A DNA stretch of 64,000 nt from positions 62,001 through 126,000 of the forward strand of contig LNGK01000004.1 of NCBI GenBank assembly GCA_001510575.1, given 5' to 3'. Shown piece by piece: positions 60,502-64,000 of this stretch; position 1 is the stretch's first letter, and each line of letters begins with the position of its first letter. Source of the DNA: Knoxdaviesia capensis. Lineage: Eukaryota > Ascomycota > Sordariomycetes > Microascales > Gondwanamycetaceae. A model generated the notes under the pieces. The model saw only the letters and a list, made by a program, of their open reading frames with translations, ran no database searches and was not told where the DNA came from. Both the position numbers and the translations under genes were made by a program.

Positions 60502-63350
60502 TGTAGCCGTTGAAGCTATGATTTATGAGCGTGTTGGTAAACGAGAATGGAGGTGATGAGAGCTGCCCACGTGCGTGCTGGGGTCGTGAAGTGTGAATCG
60601 TGCATTGTGGTGAAGTGAGGTCTCCAGTGTATAAGATGGGCCCGCTCGGCCTTGTTCATGAGCTATTGTATGCTGGGAGTGCTCGTCGTGAGTCCATGGC
60701 GTGTGAAGATATACTGAATGTGGAAGGTGGTAGATGAGAGAGAGAGAGACGGACGTGGTGTGCCCCCCTCGGGTGTACAGTTTGTCATATTCCGGGTCTG
60801 TGAGAATGGCGGAGGTGGTCGGCCCGGTTCTTCCTTTGAATTTCCCTTTTTATATTTTAATTTTGAGTTTTTTTTGCTGGGTCCGGTGATATCTAGCCAT
60901 GAGGAGGAGCTTAAACATCCTTAAGTTATCCTAGGATGAAATTTCTTTACATGGCCAAGAGAAACCGAAGAAAGCCCAAGAAAAGGGTATCCAGGAGATC
61001 AGGAAAGCTTGGTACGCGTGCATGCGGGAGAGGGGGCGGTGGTGTGTTAGTGACGGCTGATTCGTCAATCCGGGTTATGTACAAACGAGGAAAAATTATT
61101 CTCCCGAAGCTCGAGAAAGCTATGGAAGACGACACGGGGAGGGAGGAGAGGGGGGGAAGAAGAGAGCGTGCCTGGATCGGGGTTAGGCTGGGCTAAGGCG
61201 CTATCGCCCGATCTAGACAGATGACTTTTTTTTTTTGCTAGACCTTATCAAGGCGTGCTGTGCTTGAGATGGAAGAGCATATGGATTTGGTTTGCGGGTG
61301 GTGTGTGATAGGGGGCGGTGGAATGCCTGTGCAGATCCAAAAGGTGGCTGGCCAGTCGGCGGCGGTGGAGACTGGATGGTCCGAACGGCCGGGGCGGGGC
61401 CGCCGGACATGTGGCCCGGAGGCCGAGGCTTCGGGCACTTGCGGAACTGCACAATAGTCGCGCTTGGAGAACACGAACATAGCGAACATGAGTATATGGT
61501 GAGAGCACAGCAAGAACGGAGCAAGCAGCTCGAAGCATCGCAGGATGTACGTCCGTACGCGTAACTCGACCCGTTTGCCTATCGTCTTCGTCACGGCCCA
61601 GGAACACACAAGCCAATGTTCAGCAGTGTCCAATGACGGGAGAATGCGAGAGAACGTGCAGCTCAGCGTATGTGATTTTTCGGCAGGAGCTGTACCCTGC
61701 CAAAATAAATAAATAAAAATGGAAAAGAAACAACATAGGGCAGGCCGATGCCAATAATTTCGGGGCGTTTACTGGGGTGCAATGGCAGGGAACTCGTCCC
61801 CAAGATTTTCGGGGCGTGAGAATCCCCGGGATACACAGTTAGTTCTGGGCGCTAACATACAGGGTACAAGCTGTGCTGAAAATAGAAACGTGAGGGCCCC
61901 AAAGGGTTGCTACGAAAGACAGAAAAAAAAAAGACACCACTACCAAATCAGTTTAAGCTTGATTTCTTGCTTGATTTTATGCTTTTGCCTTTCTTGTGGA
62001 CTTTGACTTTGCTATTCCCAACTGTAAACCCTGTGGGAAGAAGACCAGCCAGCAAAATGAACAGAGAAGGAAAGTGTTCAAATACAGACATCACGAGACA
62101 CCTGGCAACAGGTGCCCACTTGGACTCAATCTGGGAAGATGGAAGGGGAAGGCATAACAAACGCGGAAGGAGTCACCTATCCCACTTTCAATACCGAACA
62201 GGCATGACTAGTATTGGACATGCACCACAGTATATAACTTCATTCTCCTTTCTTACCTGGTTACATGCACACACCCTGTCACGAACAGATGATACCACAT
62301 ACGTGCAGTGTGCCGTTCAGCTTGGGCAGTCTCTCTCCCTCTTTCTCTCCAAACGAGTACCAAGTCCCTCGATTCGGCCACCTCACTCTCCAATACCACA
62401 TCGGCTACATACAGTACATACGTCACATTCTCCCCTCCCCTCATCTAACGGACTGCCCGTTGATGGGAACCAGTCTCGGTCACCGAACGCCTGGATGAGG
62501 GTAGTTTGGCGGTTGATCCGTGCTTATTCGTGCAGGTCTGCAGCGTGCAGAAAGAAGAAGAAGAGACACACCACTGGCTGACCGAGAGAGAGAGGCGCCC
62601 CGAGAGTCTCCATTGGCGGCCATCATCGATTCTGCGAGCACGTGTTCGTTCAACGAAGTCGAGCTGCATCTTCCATCTCGCGTTTGTTGATCCTGCTTGG
62701 TGTTAGTGGTTGATGCGTTAATTTGGCTTCCGCTCCACCAACTAGTCTGCGAAAACTTTGATAGACAACTTGCCCATATGCGGCCGGCACCCCCTCTCTC
62801 GGTGGTCTCTGTCCGAGCTGGCTGCCGGGATTGCAAGAATTTGCGAGTTGCCATCGGTGCTGTGCTCCCGACAAGACTTGTGTGGTACGGTGATTTTCAC
62901 AAGGCCCAGTCAACGGTTCGAAACACACAAGTGCAACCATGGAGCAACACCGCCTGACATGCGGCTGATCGCTCATCTCTCAGTCCATCTATGGTCCTAC
63001 GGCCTTCTCCTCCTCTCGTGGCTGTCTCTCTTCTCCACCCTGGACGATAGAGGGGGGTGTGGCACACACAAACCTCCTCACAGCGTTGCAATGCAGTCTT
63101 CCCCTCCCCTGACCATTGCAAATAAATGCGGATCCTCGTCTTTGTGAGCCCTCGTGCTCTCTGCTGCTGGTGTCTTTTGGTGATTTCTTTTGCTTTCTTC
63201 TTCCTGTGCTCCAGCGCTAGCCATATACAACATAGACTCAATCGGCAAGGCCTCTACACTTATACTCGTACACCAAATCCACCCTCGATGGCCTTGCAGC
63301 TTGCCCGTCACCGCTGCCCGCGGAGCTGTGTGCAATGCGGGCAGCTGTCG

Positions 63351-63358
63351 TATATATG
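63351..63358 (+). promoter_or_regulatory. TATA-like element of the phytase-like gene
   Basis: TATATATG, 190 bp before the start codon, followed by a 110-bp almost pure pyrimidine tract and no ATG before the start. Confidence 0.45.
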
Positions 63359-63547
63359 TAGTCGACCTTTCTTCCTCGTTTCTCTTCTTTCCCTCCTTCT
63401 CTCCTCTTCCTTCTCCCTCTGTCCTCTTCCTTCTCCCTTCCCCATCCCACCCTTCTCCTGTCAACTCAACCCATCCTTCAGAGGGAGACTGCACGTGAGA
63501 ACCCTCCTCCAGCATAACTTCTGGCAAGAACCACCCACTTGCCCATC

Positions 63548-64000
63548 ATGAAGTTCTTCTCCTCGGCCCTCTTTGCCGCGGCGGCCACCGTGTCGCTGGC
63601 GTCGGCCGCCGCTCTGGACGCCTGCGAGCCGGAGCCGGAACCGACCTGCCGCCCGGTGGTGGCCAAGACCGAGTGCGCGGGCGAGAGTTACGTGTACCAG
63701 GAGCTGGCGGGTGTCGGCGTGATGCCGGGCAATCTGCGCGACAAGTTCGGCGACACGCTGGGCGGCCTGGGCAGCTCGATGGCGGTCGACATGAAGACCT
63801 ACCGCCGCGAGGGCGACACGTACTATGCCACCATCTGGGCGCTGCCCGACCGCGGCTGGAACACCGAGGGCACGCTGAACTACCAGCCGCGCGTGCACCT
63901 GCTGAACCTGACCTTCACGCCCAACCCGGCCGCGTCGGTGGCCAGCCCGGGCGCGCCCAACTTCAACCTGACCTACTTCGACACCATCCTGTTCACCGAC
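63548..64000 (+). CDS. Secreted phytase-like esterase domain protein (partial, C-terminus beyond window)
   Basis: 151 codons visible, open at the right edge. Residues 1-20 (MKFFSSALFAAAATVSLASA) are a signal peptide with a likely cut at ASA/A. A short Cys/Glu/Pro-rich linker (DACEPEPEPTCRP) follows, then YVYQELAGVGVMPGNLRDKFGDTLGGLGSSMAVD, of which GDTLGGLGSSMA and WALPDRGWN are the opening motifs of the esterase-like activity of phytase family (beta-propeller). Codons are extremely GC-rich at the third position, as in highly expressed secreted proteins. Possible N-glycosylation sites are NLT and the later NLTY. Substrate is unknown for most fungal members. The family call rests on the N-terminal motifs only. 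Confidence 0.75.
   Translation, partial: MKFFSSALFAAAATVSLASAAALDACEPEPEPTCRPVVAKTECAGESYVYQELAGVGVMPGNLRDKFGDTLGGLGSSMAVDMKTYRREGDTYYATIWALPDRGWNTEGTLNYQPRVHLLNLTFTPNPAASVASPGAPNFNLTYFDTILFTD

Larger units (their letters stand above)
59476..63547. other. Intergenic region CRM1 / phytase-like gene
   Basis: 4.1 kb without a recognisable gene. The first 600 bp are T-rich 3' flank. It holds a 9-bp minisatellite (60218-60308), a G16 run (60486-60501), and ORFs under 225 codons without domains. The last 200 bp form the promoter and CT-rich leader of the next gene. Confidence 0.55.

Overview
The window looks like a chromosomal segment of a filamentous ascomycete (Pezizomycotina). The evidence is short introns (about 60-330 nt) with GT(A/G)NGT donors and CTAAC-like branch points, fungal-specific genes (DASH subunit Dad2, HET-domain NLR), CT-rich leaders and CACAATGGC-type start contexts. 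The class or genus cannot be fixed from the sequence alone.

Layout. 1-3746 (minus) is the N-terminal 1,225 residues of a HET/NB-ARC/TPR NOD-like receptor that runs off the left edge. 5093-8454 (minus) is AP-2 alpha-adaptin in five exons, one of them 14 nt. It faces the complex I assembly methyltransferase NDUFAF5 homologue (9168-10323, plus). ARPC5/Arc15 of the Arp2/3 complex follows (10606-11764, minus). From 11765 to 37499 there is a 25.7-kb stretch with no recognisable conserved protein gene. It holds a frame-broken coding relic near 15.85-16.3 kb beside a 9-N assembly gap, many microsatellites and homopolymer tracts, recurring GTACA/TGTAC pentamer arrays, and one well-supported short gene. 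That gene has a TATA box, a spliced leader without ATG and a 37-codon ORF at 31238-31351.

The right part is a dense housekeeping block. It holds TAF4 (37500-39591, minus) divergent from YSH1/CPSF73 (40669-43739, plus); DAD2 (44513-45206, minus) divergent from shugoshin SGO1 (45856-48138, plus); VPS29 (49009-49871, minus) divergent from alanine-glyoxylate aminotransferase AGX1 (51619-53534, plus); exportin-1 CRM1 (55250-59259, plus, ten exons); and, after 4 kb of repeat-bearing intergenic DNA, a secreted phytase-like esterase that runs off the right edge (63548-64000).

Functionally the block covers transcription initiation, mRNA 3'-end cleavage, kinetochore and cohesion control, membrane traffic (AP-2, retromer), actin nucleation and nuclear export. 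These are mostly unrelated housekeeping roles; the only pair with an obvious shared job is DAD2/SGO1, which share a promoter with ACGCG elements. The most unusual items are the gene desert with its micropeptide transcript, a possible UGA-CUU readthrough extension of CRM1, a CRM1 with Thr at the leptomycin-reactive position, and an AGX1 gene organised for two N-termini.
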